Assembly: GCA_023664665.1 (NCBI GenBank)
Contig: JAMPEY010000005.1
Span: forward strand, 35,809-99,808
DNA length: 64,000 bases
Direction: 5' to 3'
DNA from: Lachnoclostridium sp.
Lineage (GTDB): Bacteria > Bacillota > Clostridia > Lachnospirales > Lachnospiraceae
The number at the start of each line of letters is the position of its first letter. The stretch's first letter is position 1. The translations under genes and the position numbers were made by a program. The notes beneath the pieces were generated by a model, which worked only from the letters and a program-made list of their open reading frames with translations, ran no database searches and was not told the origin of the DNA. Of this stretch, positions 17,435 through 25,552 are shown piece after piece.

Positions 17435-18805
17435 ATGGGAAATCGGATAGAATATGCATTTAAAATCGGGAAAAGCTTCCGGCAGAAAAAGGCGGAGTCG
17501 CCGGTGGAGTACCTGGAAGCGGCAAAGAGCGTGGGGGAATATCTGGAGCAGTTTCTTGTGGAGGCGTCGGAGGGAATCTATTGGAGGGATGAAGAACCCT
17601 CTACGGAGAATAAGACGGACAAGCCGGATATCTCTTACTTTTCCGGAACGGGCGGAATCGGCTATTTGTACTTAGAGCTTTATCAGGTAACGGGTGAAGA
17701 AAAATATCTTACCTATGCGGAAAAGGCGGTTGATTATCTGGATGCACATTGGAAGGAACAGACGGAAGTGACTTTAAGCGGCATTAATCTGCCGGGAATT
17801 GAGTATGGAATCTATATGGGCATCGCGGGAATCGGCATGCTGGTTGCGCAGTATTACAGATATGCAAAGAGGGATAAGGACTTACAGACTTTAAGGAATA
17901 TTGCATATGCGGTTATAGATGCGGCAAAGCAGGATGCAGCAGGAATTTGGTGGAATGGTGATACCAGCATGCTTTTTGACGGAGGAATCCTTGTATTTCT
18001 CGCCAAGGCGAATGAATTCTTAAAGGAGGAAAGGATAGGACAGGCAGTTCGCGCGGCGGCGGATAACATATTGTCAAAAGCGGAATCGGACCCGAGGGGT
18101 GGTCTGGCATGGCTCAGCACGGCGCATGCAAACCAGACAAGAGTGCCTAACTTTGAATGCGGAACGGCAGGCGTGGGATATGCGCTTACCATTGCATATG
18201 ATGCTACAGGAAATGAGAAATATCTGGATGCGGCGGTCGAGGCAGCAGCGCACTTAAAGGCGATTGCGGTAAAGCAGGGTGACGGTTTTCTGATTCCATG
18301 GCATGACAATCCGAAGGAAGAAACCATTTTTTATGTGTCAAGCTGTCATGGTCCGGCTGGGACAAGCAAGCTGTTTTATAAGTTATATCAGATTACAGGC
18401 AGGGAAGAGTATCTGGAGGATATTTCAGGGCTTTATAAAGGCTTAAGGCATCTGGGAGTTCCCGAAAAACAGTCTGCCGGGTATTGGAATACCACCTGTC
18501 TTTGCTGCGGAACTGCCGGAGTGCTGCAGTTTTTCATCAATTATAGTATGGTAACCGGAAGTGAAGAAGCAAAGAAAGCGGCTGTGCTTGCAGGAAATAT
18601 TTTGCTTGGGGAGCAGGAAAAGCAAGGGAAGGGGATTGCATTTCCCCTTGCCTTTGAGAGAGTCCATCCCGACAAAATAACCACAAGCATTTCCTATGCC
18701 GTTGGTACTGCCGGAATTGCGGGGGCATTAGCGCAGCTTTATCTGTTTCTGGAAGGCAGATATAAATGGGATAGACTGTTTGATGACCCGTACCCGGAAG
18801 TGTGA
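17435..18805 (+). CDS. LanC-like (lanthionine synthetase C family) protein with altered zinc site
   Basis: The 456-residue product has the repeated alpha-toroid motifs of LanC/LANCL proteins: SGTGGIGYLYLELY, GIAGIGMLV, CGTAGVGYALTIAY, SSCHGPAGTSKLFY, CLCCGTAGVLQFF and VGTAGIAGALAQLY. LanC and LANCL enzymes bind zinc through Cys, Cys and His, the last two in a CHG motif. Here the first motif is C304-H-G, and the second reads C357-C358-G, so Cys replaces the usual His. No lantibiotic precursor, LanB or LanM is nearby. The gene ends the cysteine operon, with GAGGAGG before its ATG. A thiol-addition role on free or peptide dehydroamino acids, as for LANCL enzymes, is conceivable but unproved. Confidence 0.8.
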   Translation: MGNRIEYAFKIGKSFRQKKAESPVEYLEAAKSVGEYLEQFLVEASEGIYWRDEEPSTENKTDKPDISYFSGTGGIGYLYLELYQVTGEEKYLTYAEKAVDYLDAHWKEQTEVTLSGINLPGIEYGIYMGIAGIGMLVAQYYRYAKRDKDLQTLRNIAYAVIDAAKQDAAGIWWNGDTSMLFDGGILVFLAKANEFLKEERIGQAVRAAADNILSKAESDPRGGLAWLSTAHANQTRVPNFECGTAGVGYALTIAYDATGNEKYLDAAVEAAAHLKAIAVKQGDGFLIPWHDNPKEETIFYVSSCHGPAGTSKLFYKLYQITGREEYLEDISGLYKGLRHLGVPEKQSAGYWNTTCLCCGTAGVLQFFINYSMVTGSEEAKKAAVLAGNILLGEQEKQGKGIAFPLAFERVHPDKITTSISYAVGTAGIAGALAQLYLFLEGRYKWDRLFDDPYPEV

Positions 18806-18891
18806 TTACTAAAATCTGTGCAAAATCACAAAAATTAGGAGTGACTTGGAGAACAAAAGATAGATACAGTGGGTTGAATAGACATTTTTTC

Positions 18892-18935
18892 CGGCTGTCA
18901 GAATGGATTTTTCCATTCCGGCAGCCGTTTTTCAT
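18892..18935 (+). terminator. Terminator of the cysteine operon
   Basis: Sixteen-base arms (18892-18907 and 18912-18927) pair with two G-U wobbles around a TTTT loop, followed by TTTTTC. It ends the cysK-lanC-like transcript. Confidence 0.85.
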
Positions 18936-18974
18936 TTGATTCTGCAATAATCTAAAAATAATTTCATAATCCTA

Positions 18975-19037
18975 TTGACAGTATATATTATATGGCGTAT
19001 AGTATGAATAACAAATAATATTATACGACATATAATA
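18975..19037 (+). promoter_or_regulatory. Promoter and inverted PadR-type operator pair
   Basis: TTGACA (18975-18980) and TATAGT (18998-19003) are 17 bases apart. A 20-base element at 18986-19005, covering the -10, recurs in inverted orientation at 19018-19037 with 18 of 20 matches; both share the core ATG(G/T)CGTAT. Such AT-rich inverted elements over the promoter are what PadR-family repressors bind, and a padR-like gene follows. Confidence 0.7.
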
Positions 19038-19184
19038 TTATAAAATCATATGATATCCAAGTGGCAGGAAGGAAACATTGAAGCAGAAACAAGAGTCCGA
19101 ACCGGAACCAAAAGTAAGGCTCTGTGCCAAAGCCGGAACCGGGCATGAAAGCAGATATGAAAAAACAGGAAAAGGAGCAGATAA

Positions 19185-19526
19185 ATGGTATTCAATACGG
19201 GAGCAACACTGTTAGACGCAATTGTGCTGGCAGTGGTATCCAAGGAGCCGGAAGGAACTTACGGATACAAGATTACGCAGGAGGTCAGACAGGTGATAGA
19301 CCTGTCCGAATCCACCCTGTATCCGGTGCTTCGCAGGCTTCAGAAGGATGACTGCCTGGAAGTCTATGACAGGGAATGTGCCGGCAGGAACAGGCGCTAT
19401 TATAAAGTAACCAGCAGGGGCTGGGCGCAGCTTCAGCTTTATGAAAGCGAATGGAGGCTGTATGCGGATAAGATAACGGGACTTTTTGAGGGCAGAATTC
19501 ATTTTGAGGGAAAGGATAAGAGATAG
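19185..19526 (+). CDS. PadR-family transcriptional regulator
   Basis: The 113-residue protein is a PadR winged-helix regulator: TYGYKITQEV followed by LSESTLYPVLRRLQKDDCLE as recognition helix, and NRRYYKVTSRGWAQL as wing. The C-terminal helix for dimerisation is short, as in the PadR-s2 group. GGAG precedes the ATG by seven bases. It heads an operon with DUF1700 and DUF4097 genes, a common Firmicute trio in which PadR represses its own operon, often in response to envelope stress or small molecules. The inverted operator upstream fits this. Confidence 0.9.
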   Translation: MVFNTGATLLDAIVLAVVSKEPEGTYGYKITQEVRQVIDLSESTLYPVLRRLQKDDCLEVYDRECAGRNRRYYKVTSRGWAQLQLYESEWRLYADKITGLFEGRIHFEGKDKR

Positions 19527-19528
19527 GA

Positions 19529-20206
19529 ATGAACAGAGCAGAATTTATGAGACAATTGGAAATCTTGCTTCAGGATATTTCATTTTCGGAGCGTAGAGAG
19601 GCATTGCAGTATTATGACGATTATTTTAATGATGCGGGAGAGGAAAACGAACAGGATGTCATTGCCGCTCTGGGCTCCCCTGCCAAAGTAGCGCAGACTA
19701 TCAAGAAAGAGCTGAACGGTGGCAGCGGAGAAAATATATATGAAAAAAATTCGGCAAACCGCAATGAGATAGTAAAGTATGGGCAGTCAGGACAGTCCGG
19801 ACTGCCTGCCGGAGAAGAAAAAGAAAAAACGAACAAACTATCCACCGAAGCCATTGTGTTGATTATCGTGTTATGTGTTTTGGCATCGCCTATTCTGCTG
19901 GGAGTCGGTTCAGGAGCGCTGGGCATCCTGATTGGACTTGTGGCGGCGTGGTTTGGCTTAATATTGGGTTTTGGGATAGCGGCAGTGATTCTTATTTTGA
20001 TGCTGTTGGTGCTGACAGTGGGCGGTATCATGAGGCTTATCTCCTCGCCCTTTTCCGGAATCGGCATGATCGGGGGAGGCTTGATATGCGGCGGACTCGG
20101 AATTTTGTTTTTGATGCTCACGGTAGCAATGGCAGGAATTGCAACCCCCGCAATTTGGCGGGGAACAGTGAAGCTGTGCCGGAACATCGTTGGAAACCAT
20201 AAATAA
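19529..20206 (+). CDS. DUF1700 membrane protein
   Basis: The 225-residue protein has the cytoplasmic N-terminal DUF1700 domain (MNRAEFMRQLEILLQDI, YYDDYFNDAGEENE, VIAALGSPAKVAQTI; residues 1-65), a polar linker, and then four hydrophobic helices between about 108 and 212. It starts two bases after the padR stop. DUF1700 proteins regularly accompany PadR and DUF4097 proteins, and are thought to act as membrane partners in envelope homeostasis. No enzymatic motif is visible. Confidence 0.85.
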   Translation: MNRAEFMRQLEILLQDISFSERREALQYYDDYFNDAGEENEQDVIAALGSPAKVAQTIKKELNGGSGENIYEKNSANRNEIVKYGQSGQSGLPAGEEKEKTNKLSTEAIVLIIVLCVLASPILLGVGSGALGILIGLVAAWFGLILGFGIAAVILILMLLVLTVGGIMRLISSPFSGIGMIGGGLICGGLGILFLMLTVAMAGIATPAIWRGTVKLCRNIVGNHK

Positions 20207-20233
20207 GAAGACTTGAAAGGTATAGGTATAGAA

Positions 20234-21172
20234 ATGGGAAAATTTATGAAAAGATGCGGTATCATCGCTTTGAGCATGATAGGAGCAGGCATTATACTTT
20301 CGGTTGTTTCCGGAATAAACAGGGGATGGCGTCCTATTTCCCTGGGCAGGGTCTGGAATTGGGTAAATCTGCCCGGTGTGTGGAATTGGGACGATTGGGA
20401 TGATTATTGGGATCATTGGGGCGACGGAGATATAGGCTTGAACGGCATAGACAATATTCCCGATACTTTAGATGCGATTACCGGTGAGAGGAAAGAATAT
20501 TCTTTGGGAAGCGGCATTCAAAATCTGGAGGTGGAAATCTGTGCCTATTACATGGAAATCTGTCCCTCGCAGGACGGGGAATTCCATGTGGAAACGGTAA
20601 ATGAGAGTGATTTGCAGTGTTATGTGCAAAATAGAACGCTGTATTTGAAATCTACGCATCACCGGGAACACCATACAACTATGCGAGGCATCAGGCTGTA
20701 TGTGCCGGAGGGAACCGTATTTTCTAAAGTGGATATGGAGATGGACGCAGGCGAACTGCAGCTGGGGGCTTTGGCTGCGGATAAGGCGGAGTTTGAGATA
20801 GGAGCAGGGGAGCTTCTGGGAAAGGGAGCCCAAATCGGTAAATTGGAGCTCTCTCTGGGCGCCGGGAGCGCGGAATTAAAGGAAATGCAGATTAGTGAAC
20901 TGACTGCGGGAGTGGGAATGGGCAGCATGGAATTTGACGGGAGTATTCAAAACAAGGGGGATGTGGAATGCGGCATGGGCAGTGTCAGCATGAAGGTTGC
21001 CGGACAGGAAACGGATTTCAATTACGATATAGAAAGCGCCATGGGGAGCGTGATAATCGGAACCCGGGAATACAGCGGCATGGCAAGCGGCACAAAAATC
21101 AATAATCAGGCGGCGAAAAAGATAGACATTGACTGCGCCATGGGAAGCATTGAAATTCATTTTCAGGAATAG
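20234..21172 (+). CDS. DUF4097-type beta-repeat surface protein
   Basis: The chosen ATG gives 312 residues; a TTG at 20213 is an alternative with a poorer site. An N-terminal helix (about residues 5-27) is followed by a very Trp/Asp-rich stretch (VWNWDDWDDYWDHWGDGD, about 48-65), and then by regular beta repeats from residue 90 to the end, with recurrent GAGELxLG, GMGSMEFDG and AMGSVIIG units typical of DUF4097 beta-helical domains. The protein is probably membrane-anchored with the repeat domain outside. It closes the PadR-DUF1700-DUF4097 operon and is followed by a bidirectional terminator. Confidence 0.83.
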   Translation: MGKFMKRCGIIALSMIGAGIILSVVSGINRGWRPISLGRVWNWVNLPGVWNWDDWDDYWDHWGDGDIGLNGIDNIPDTLDAITGERKEYSLGSGIQNLEVEICAYYMEICPSQDGEFHVETVNESDLQCYVQNRTLYLKSTHHREHHTTMRGIRLYVPEGTVFSKVDMEMDAGELQLGALAADKAEFEIGAGELLGKGAQIGKLELSLGAGSAELKEMQISELTAGVGMGSMEFDGSIQNKGDVECGMGSVSMKVAGQETDFNYDIESAMGSVIIGTREYSGMASGTKINNQAAKKIDIDCAMGSIEIHFQE

Positions 21173-21191
21173 GCAGTTCCCACAAAAGAAA

Positions 21192-21240
21192 GAGCTGTTG
21201 CTTAGACAGATAACTGTGTTTGCAGCAGCTCTCGGTTTTT
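21192..21240. terminator. Bidirectional terminator between convergent genes
   Basis: GAGCTGTTGC (21192-21201) pairs with GCAGCAGCTC (21222-21231) with one wobble. GGTTTTT follows on the plus strand and TTTCTTTT follows on the minus strand. It serves both the DUF4097 gene and the ECF S-component gene. Confidence 0.75.
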
Positions 21241-22171
21241 ATAGAAGTCCCGCCTTTTTCAGCGCCGGGCGAAGAGCCAGATAGAATATGGATGCGGCGA
21301 TAACGGCTATGATTGCATTAACCGATGTAGTTATGAGATTAATCTTCGCAAGGGTTGCAGCCAAATCCTGAGGAACGCCCAAGAGGTAAGTCTTATAAAA
21401 ATATCCCACAAGGGGGTCTGCAATAATGTTAAATCCCATGCCGCAGGCGGAAGCAAGCACCGCCACTTTTGTCACATAGGCAGGGGAATGGGACTCGTTT
21501 ATCTTGAAAATCTTATGGGCTACCAAGCCTACCACCAGACCAATGAACAATTTTAATAAAAAAGTCTTTGGCGCGCTGGTCACATAAGAAGTGGTCAAAT
21601 CGCCGATGGTCATTCCCACGGCGCCTGCCAATCCGCCCCAATAACCGCCCAGTAAAAGCGCCGCCAGCACGCAGAATACATTGCCGAAATGGAAAGCTGT
21701 TTTTTCTGTGCCCACGGGAATGTCAAATTTGAAAACGGCAAACCCGATATAGCAAAGAGCTGCCAAAAGCCCTGCTTGAGCCAGTTTCTTCAAGTCGGCT
21801 TTCCGGGAAACATTGACGCCGATGGCAGCATTGAAGATTCCCCGGGCAGTCAGCAGAATGCTTAAAAATAATGCGGCAAGACTGTAAGAATAAGGGCGCT
21901 CATAATTTAATTTGGCGTCGGTCAAAGCGGATTTGCTTTCGTTCAAGGCATCCAAATCCCCTGTGGCAGTGCCGGCTTTTACGGCGTCTATCTGATTTTT
22001 GACCTCGTTCAGTTCCTTGCCCACAGCTATGGACTGTCCGTAACTGTTGTTGTAATGGTATACCGCAAAGATAAGGCTGATAATAATGAGGACAGCCCCG
22101 GCGATTAAAAGACCATAACTTTTCTTCCGTTTCGTCTGTGCAGCATTTAAATTTTGCTTTGCCTTTTTCAT
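21239..22171 (-). CDS. ECF transporter S component with extra N-terminal domain
   Basis: The ATG at 22171 has GAGGG five bases upstream; the in-frame ATG at 22183 overlaps that site. In the 310-residue product, residues 110-305 are a six-helix substrate-binding (S) component of an energy-coupling factor vitamin transporter, with HFGNVFCVLAALLLGGYWGGLAGAVGM and GDLTTSYVTSAPKTF. Residues 1-108 are an unusual addition: a lysine-rich start, one helix, a predicted coiled coil (VGKELNEVKNQIDAVKAG), and another helix. No EcfA or EcfT gene is in the window, so it must share a module encoded elsewhere. Its vitamin cannot be assigned. Confidence 0.8.
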   Translation of the reverse strand: MKKAKQNLNAAQTKRKKSYGLLIAGAVLIIISLIFAVYHYNNSYGQSIAVGKELNEVKNQIDAVKAGTATGDLDALNESKSALTDAKLNYERPYSYSLAALFLSILLTARGIFNAAIGVNVSRKADLKKLAQAGLLAALCYIGFAVFKFDIPVGTEKTAFHFGNVFCVLAALLLGGYWGGLAGAVGMTIGDLTTSYVTSAPKTFLLKLFIGLVVGLVAHKIFKINESHSPAYVTKVAVLASACGMGFNIIADPLVGYFYKTYLLGVPQDLAATLAKINLITTSVNAIIAVIAASIFYLALRPALKKAGLL

Positions 22172-22342
22172 AATATCCCTCATTTCCTATTATATTTTTA
22201 CATTATGTATCGTTTTTCCTTCTGATCAGTGTAGGAACATAAGGATAGTATATATGAGGAGTGGCTCGACAAAAAGTGCCAAAATAAGTTTTTTTAACCA
22301 GACCAGTATGCCAAAAGAATGTCTTTACTTTTTTATATGTGT

Positions 22343-22372
22343 TGTAACAAAAAGAGAATGGTGTTTCGTTAT
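22343..22372 (+). promoter_or_regulatory. Candidate ECF-sigma promoter before the sigma gene
   Basis: TGTAAC (22343-22348) followed by A-rich sequence and CGTTAT (22367-22372) resembles ECF-type promoters with an AAC -35 and CGT -10 element. It lies 26 bases before the sigma-factor start and would give autoregulation. The 18-base spacing is slightly long, so this is tentative. Confidence 0.3.
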
Positions 22373-22397
22373 CATTTATAAAGGATGGAAAGCGGAT

Positions 22398-22940
22398 ATG
22401 GACATGCCGGAAAATAAAAGAAAATTTGCTATTCTTTATGAAAAATACAGGTATCTGATGCAGAAAGTGGCTATGGATGTTTTACATGATCCTTATCTGG
22501 CGGAGGATGCGGTACACAATGCGTTTATGAAGCTGGCAAAGCATATGTGGGAGGTGGGAGAAGCGGACGGTTTATCTACCAAGAGATACCTGATAACTAT
22601 TACCAAAAATGCGGCGATCGATATCTATAGGAAACGGAGTAGACAGAGACATAAGGAACTTTATATGGATGAGTTGGGAGAGGATGAGTTGCCGATGTCC
22701 CACATGGAAACAGGTATGGATAATCCTATTTTGGATGTGTTGAAAAATCTGCCTGTAAAATACAGAGATATTTTTCTGCTGAAATACTCGGCACAGTTGA
22801 AAAACAGCGAAATAGCAAAAATCTGTGGGATTAAAGAAGCCACGGTAAGGCAGAGGATTGCCAGAGGGAAAGCATTAATTGAGAGAGAGTTAAAAAAGCA
22901 GGAGGAGAATGGCAGTGGAACAGAGCAAGGTAACGGATGA
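22398..22940 (+). CDS. RNA polymerase sigma-70 family (ECF-type) factor
   Basis: The ATG at 22398 has GGAAAG five bases upstream; the open frame extends further but without sigma homology. The 180-residue protein has region 2 (FAILYEKYRYLMQKVAMDVL, YLAEDAVHNAFMKLAKHM, KRYLITITKNAAIDIYRKR; residues 10-90) and region 4 (LPVKYRDIFLLKYSAQLKNSEIAKI and the helix-turn-helix KEATVRQRIARGKALIE; 115-170). Its end overlaps the next gene, which has the start of an anti-sigma-like membrane protein. It likely drives an envelope-response regulon. Confidence 0.88.
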   Translation: MDMPENKRKFAILYEKYRYLMQKVAMDVLHDPYLAEDAVHNAFMKLAKHMWEVGEADGLSTKRYLITITKNAAIDIYRKRSRQRHKELYMDELGEDELPMSHMETGMDNPILDVLKNLPVKYRDIFLLKYSAQLKNSEIAKICGIKEATVRQRIARGKALIERELKKQEENGSGTEQGNG

Positions 22941-23301
22941 GTGGCTGTATCAACATATACCGCCGGCAGATGAAGCAATCATAAGGGGATTAGAACGGGC
23001 AACGGATTACGAATATCAGTTTTCCGACAAATTTGAACATAAAATGGAAAAGCTGATATGGCGGGAAGCCCATCCGGCAATGGATGCATTCTTGAAACTG
23101 ACCAAATATGCCGCTGTTTTCCTGTTCTGCGCCACCGGTTATCTGTTTTTGCTGAAAGCAAGTATTGAGGCAAACAGGATGAAATGTTTTGAAACGATGC
23201 AGATTATTTTGGAGGATCCGCAAGAAGATTTGATATACAGCGTGCCTGAAAGGAATAGAATTATTTCTCTGTATGGGTTCAGCATGGCATATGAGAAATG
23301 A
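22909..23301 (+). CDS. Single-pass membrane protein, probable shortened anti-sigma partner
   Basis: The ATG lies inside the sigma gene (32-base overlap), so translation is coupled. The 130-residue protein has a cytoplasmic N-terminus (VTDEWLYQHIPPADEAII, YEYQFSDKFEHKMEKLIWRE), one membrane helix (about 67-84, AAVFLFCATGYLFLL), and only about 45 residues outside. The N-terminal part resembles that of DUF4367-type anti-sigma partners encoded beside such sigma factors in Clostridia, which are usually 250-350 residues. The extracytoplasmic domain seems to be missing. Resemblance is from memory of the family and should be treated as moderate. Confidence 0.6.
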   Translation: MAVEQSKVTDEWLYQHIPPADEAIIRGLERATDYEYQFSDKFEHKMEKLIWREAHPAMDAFLKLTKYAAVFLFCATGYLFLLKASIEANRMKCFETMQIILEDPQEDLIYSVPERNRIISLYGFSMAYEK

Positions 23302-23350
23302 TTATATGGAATGTAACGGTTAACAGATTTGAGAGCAAGGAGGTATCAGA

Positions 23351-23920
23351 ATGAAAAATAATGAAAATAGGAAAAGCGATAAAAATAATAGGCTAGGAGA
23401 AAAATGGATAAACTTAGTGACGCTCCTTTTGGGAGAAGCTGCGATGATGGCGCTTTTTATTGCCTATATCCGTTGGGAGTGCCGTTTAAAGTTTGGAAAT
23501 TGTATGAATGATGTAAGTTTTATTCTGGTAATAGGAATGATTCTGATTGTTGCGGCAGCTTCCGGCTCGCTTAAAGAATTGGGATGTGCGTTCCCCTATT
23601 GCATCATGCCTGATTCCGATATTTCCGCCTGCCAAGCGGGAAAAGCGGCACATGCGGTCAAGCTTGCAATGATAACGGCAGCGCTTACGGGCGGTATGAT
23701 AACGCTGTTAAATCTGATTACTGTTTTCTACACGGATGTAAACCTTGTTACCATAGAGGAAAAACTGTATGAAGTAGGACCGGGGCAGATATTGATTGCT
23801 TCTTCCCTGCAATATTTGTTATGCGGTATATTCGTTGCAATGCTCTTCCTTCCCATATACGGAAGGCTGAAAAGGATGCTTTCAGGTTTTTTTCAGTGCG
23901 ATGATTGTGTGAAAGGTTGA
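23351..23920 (+). CDS. Hypothetical four-helix membrane protein
   Basis: The 189-residue protein is preceded by AAGGAGG. It has a short charged N-terminus, hydrophobic segments near residues 20-40, 53-72, 103-127 and 147-172, and several cysteines including a C-terminal CDDC. No family is recognised. It stands between the sigma/anti-sigma-like pair and a two-component system in the same direction. The segment from its stop to 24036 contains a new promoter, so it probably belongs to the sigma operon. Confidence 0.5.
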   Translation: MKNNENRKSDKNNRLGEKWINLVTLLLGEAAMMALFIAYIRWECRLKFGNCMNDVSFILVIGMILIVAAASGSLKELGCAFPYCIMPDSDISACQAGKAAHAVKLAMITAALTGGMITLLNLITVFYTDVNLVTIEEKLYEVGPGQILIASSLQYLLCGIFVAMLFLPIYGRLKRMLSGFFQCDDCVKG

Positions 23921-23955
23921 AGAGTCGGATATGGTTCATTTGCCGCCAAATAAAT

Positions 23956-24020
23956 GCTTTACAACACTACCGACTTGTGTTAATCTAAAATCAGATAGGC
24001 AATGAGATAGGAGCATACGA
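23956..24020 (+). promoter_or_regulatory. Promoter and leader of the LytTR two-component genes (copy A of a duplicated block)
   Basis: TTTACA (23956-23961) and TAATCT (23979-23984 region) are about 17 bases apart. The sequence from 23961 to 24020 recurs 4.4 kb away at 28361-28419. In the last 30 bases the two copies differ by one deleted base. The shared part includes the AGGAG ribosome site. Confidence 0.5.
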
Positions 24021-24036
24021 AAGCATAATGGGGTGA

Positions 24037-24768
24037 ATGATGATTTTTCTGGCTGTTTGTGACGATGATACGGATAAAGGACAGTGGATTGCAGAAGAAG
24101 CGGAAAAATGCATGAAACAGGATAAGGTGGTGCATGAAATCCATTTTTTTGCTAACGAACATTCTCTTCTGGAAGAAATGGAAAAGGGAGTCAAAATGGA
24201 CATCGCACTGTTGGATATCGAGATGTCGGAAATGGGCGGTATGAATCTGGCGCGGCAGTTAAAGAAGAAATGTCCCGATGTGCGGATTATTTTTATTACC
24301 TTTTATGAGAAGTATGTATATGAGTCTTTTCAGGTGCAGCCTTATCGCTTTATTCCCAAGCGGTGTTTAAGGCAGATGCTTCCCAATGCCCTGTCGGATG
24401 CGGTTAGGGAGATAGAGGACAGCAGGGAAAAGTATTATCTGGCAGAGAACCGGAAAGGATTGGAGAGAATACCTTTAAATCAGATTATCTATATTTGGCA
24501 TAGGGAAAAATATGCTTATATTGAAATGATGGATGGGACAAATGCCAAAGTCAGAAAAACGCTCAAACAAGTGTATCAGGAGCTGCCTCAAAAGGATTTT
24601 GTCTGGGTGGACAAAGGGCTTATCTGCAATTTTGCCCGGATTTCCGGTTTTAAGGAAGGATATGTATGGTTTACTAACGGAGCCAAGGTAACCATAAACA
24701 GAAACAGGCTTACGGAGCTGAAGGATAAGCTGCGAAAGTATTGGTGCAAAGGGGAAGAGGAAAATTGA
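24037..24768 (+). CDS. LytTR-family response regulator
   Basis: The 243-residue protein has a receiver domain (residues 1-125) with the acidic pocket VCDDD and phospho-acceptor D60 in LLDIEM, and a C-terminal LytTR DNA-binding domain (about 140-238) with YIWHREKYAYIEMMDG, RKTLKQVYQEL, FVWVDKGLICNFARI and VTINRNRLTELKDKL. Two consecutive ATGs start it after GGGGTGA. Its stop overlaps the TTG start of the histidine kinase gene. A 9-12-9 direct repeat of LytTR geometry lies upstream of the secreted amidase-like gene (25553-25582) and is the best candidate target. Confidence 0.92.
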   Translation: MMIFLAVCDDDTDKGQWIAEEAEKCMKQDKVVHEIHFFANEHSLLEEMEKGVKMDIALLDIEMSEMGGMNLARQLKKKCPDVRIIFITFYEKYVYESFQVQPYRFIPKRCLRQMLPNALSDAVREIEDSREKYYLAENRKGLERIPLNQIIYIWHREKYAYIEMMDGTNAKVRKTLKQVYQELPQKDFVWVDKGLICNFARISGFKEGYVWFTNGAKVTINRNRLTELKDKLRKYWCKGEEEN

Positions 24769-25499
24769 AGGTACTTACTATTGTATTGGCGTGGAGTTTT
24801 TTGCTTATTATATTTATGGCATGTGTCTATGTTTCTTATCTTATGGTAAAGAAAAAAGAACTACAGATGCGCATTCAGATAATGAACACCCAAAACGACA
24901 TGCTGGAGCGTAACTATGAGCAGATAAATGAATTTTATACTGCGAATGCCAAGCTGTACCACGACATGAACCATCATCTGGATGCTGTATACCGTATGCT
25001 GGAAAAGGGCGATAAAGAGCAGGCAAAACAATATATAGAAAGTCTGAGGGAGCCTATGGAACTTTTTTCCATTCCCCTGCGCACAGGCATTGACATGGCG
25101 GATGTCATTCTTTGTGAAATGGAAAAAAGGGCAGCAGAGGCGGGCATTTCGGTACATATGGATGTGCAGGGGCTTTTGCAGGACATTACAATGGAGAAAA
25201 AGGATTTGTGCGCACTGCTTACCAATCTTTTGGATAATGCTGTGGAAGGCGCTGAAAAAGAGATATGGGTGCGGATGAAGCCCATTCATAGAATGTTGAT
25301 GATACAGATAAAAAATGATTGCATAAAAATTCCCCCAAAGGAGAATGGCAGACTGAAAACCACAAAGAAAACGCCCGCTCTCCATGGGTGGGGGATGCAG
25401 ATAATCGAACAGATAGTGTCAAAATATGAAGGAAGCATGGAATACCATATGGAGAATGGAGTTTTCACTGTGGAGATTATGATGGATGTTTTGGGATAA
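24765..25499 (+). CDS. GHKL sensor kinase (AgrC-like) with a single membrane helix
   Basis: The TTG at 24765 overlaps the regulator's stop (TTGA) and has GAGG four to five bases upstream. The 244-residue product has one N-terminal helix (about residues 3-28), a coiled-coil dimerisation segment, the phospho-acceptor region YHDMNHHLDAVYRML (H66), the N-box TNLLDNAVEGA (N154), and the G-box HGWGMQIIEQIVSKYEG. The multi-helix sensor domain found in AgrC-type peptide receptors is missing, so ligand sensing must come from a partner or from the short helix itself. The membrane proteins upstream are possible partners. Confidence 0.87.
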   Translation: MKVLTIVLAWSFLLIIFMACVYVSYLMVKKKELQMRIQIMNTQNDMLERNYEQINEFYTANAKLYHDMNHHLDAVYRMLEKGDKEQAKQYIESLREPMELFSIPLRTGIDMADVILCEMEKRAAEAGISVHMDVQGLLQDITMEKKDLCALLTNLLDNAVEGAEKEIWVRMKPIHRMLMIQIKNDCIKIPPKENGRLKTTKKTPALHGWGMQIIEQIVSKYEGSMEYHMENGVFTVEIMMDVLG

Positions 25500-25552
25500 A
25501 AATAAATGACTTTACCTATCATACCATATCGCTAAGACAGACAATCAAAAAC

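Noticed and set aside
19621-20292. A 223-codon minus-strand frame opposite DUF1700.
   Set aside because: It is antisense to a gene with firm family match and operon context, and has Pro/Ile-rich shadow composition.
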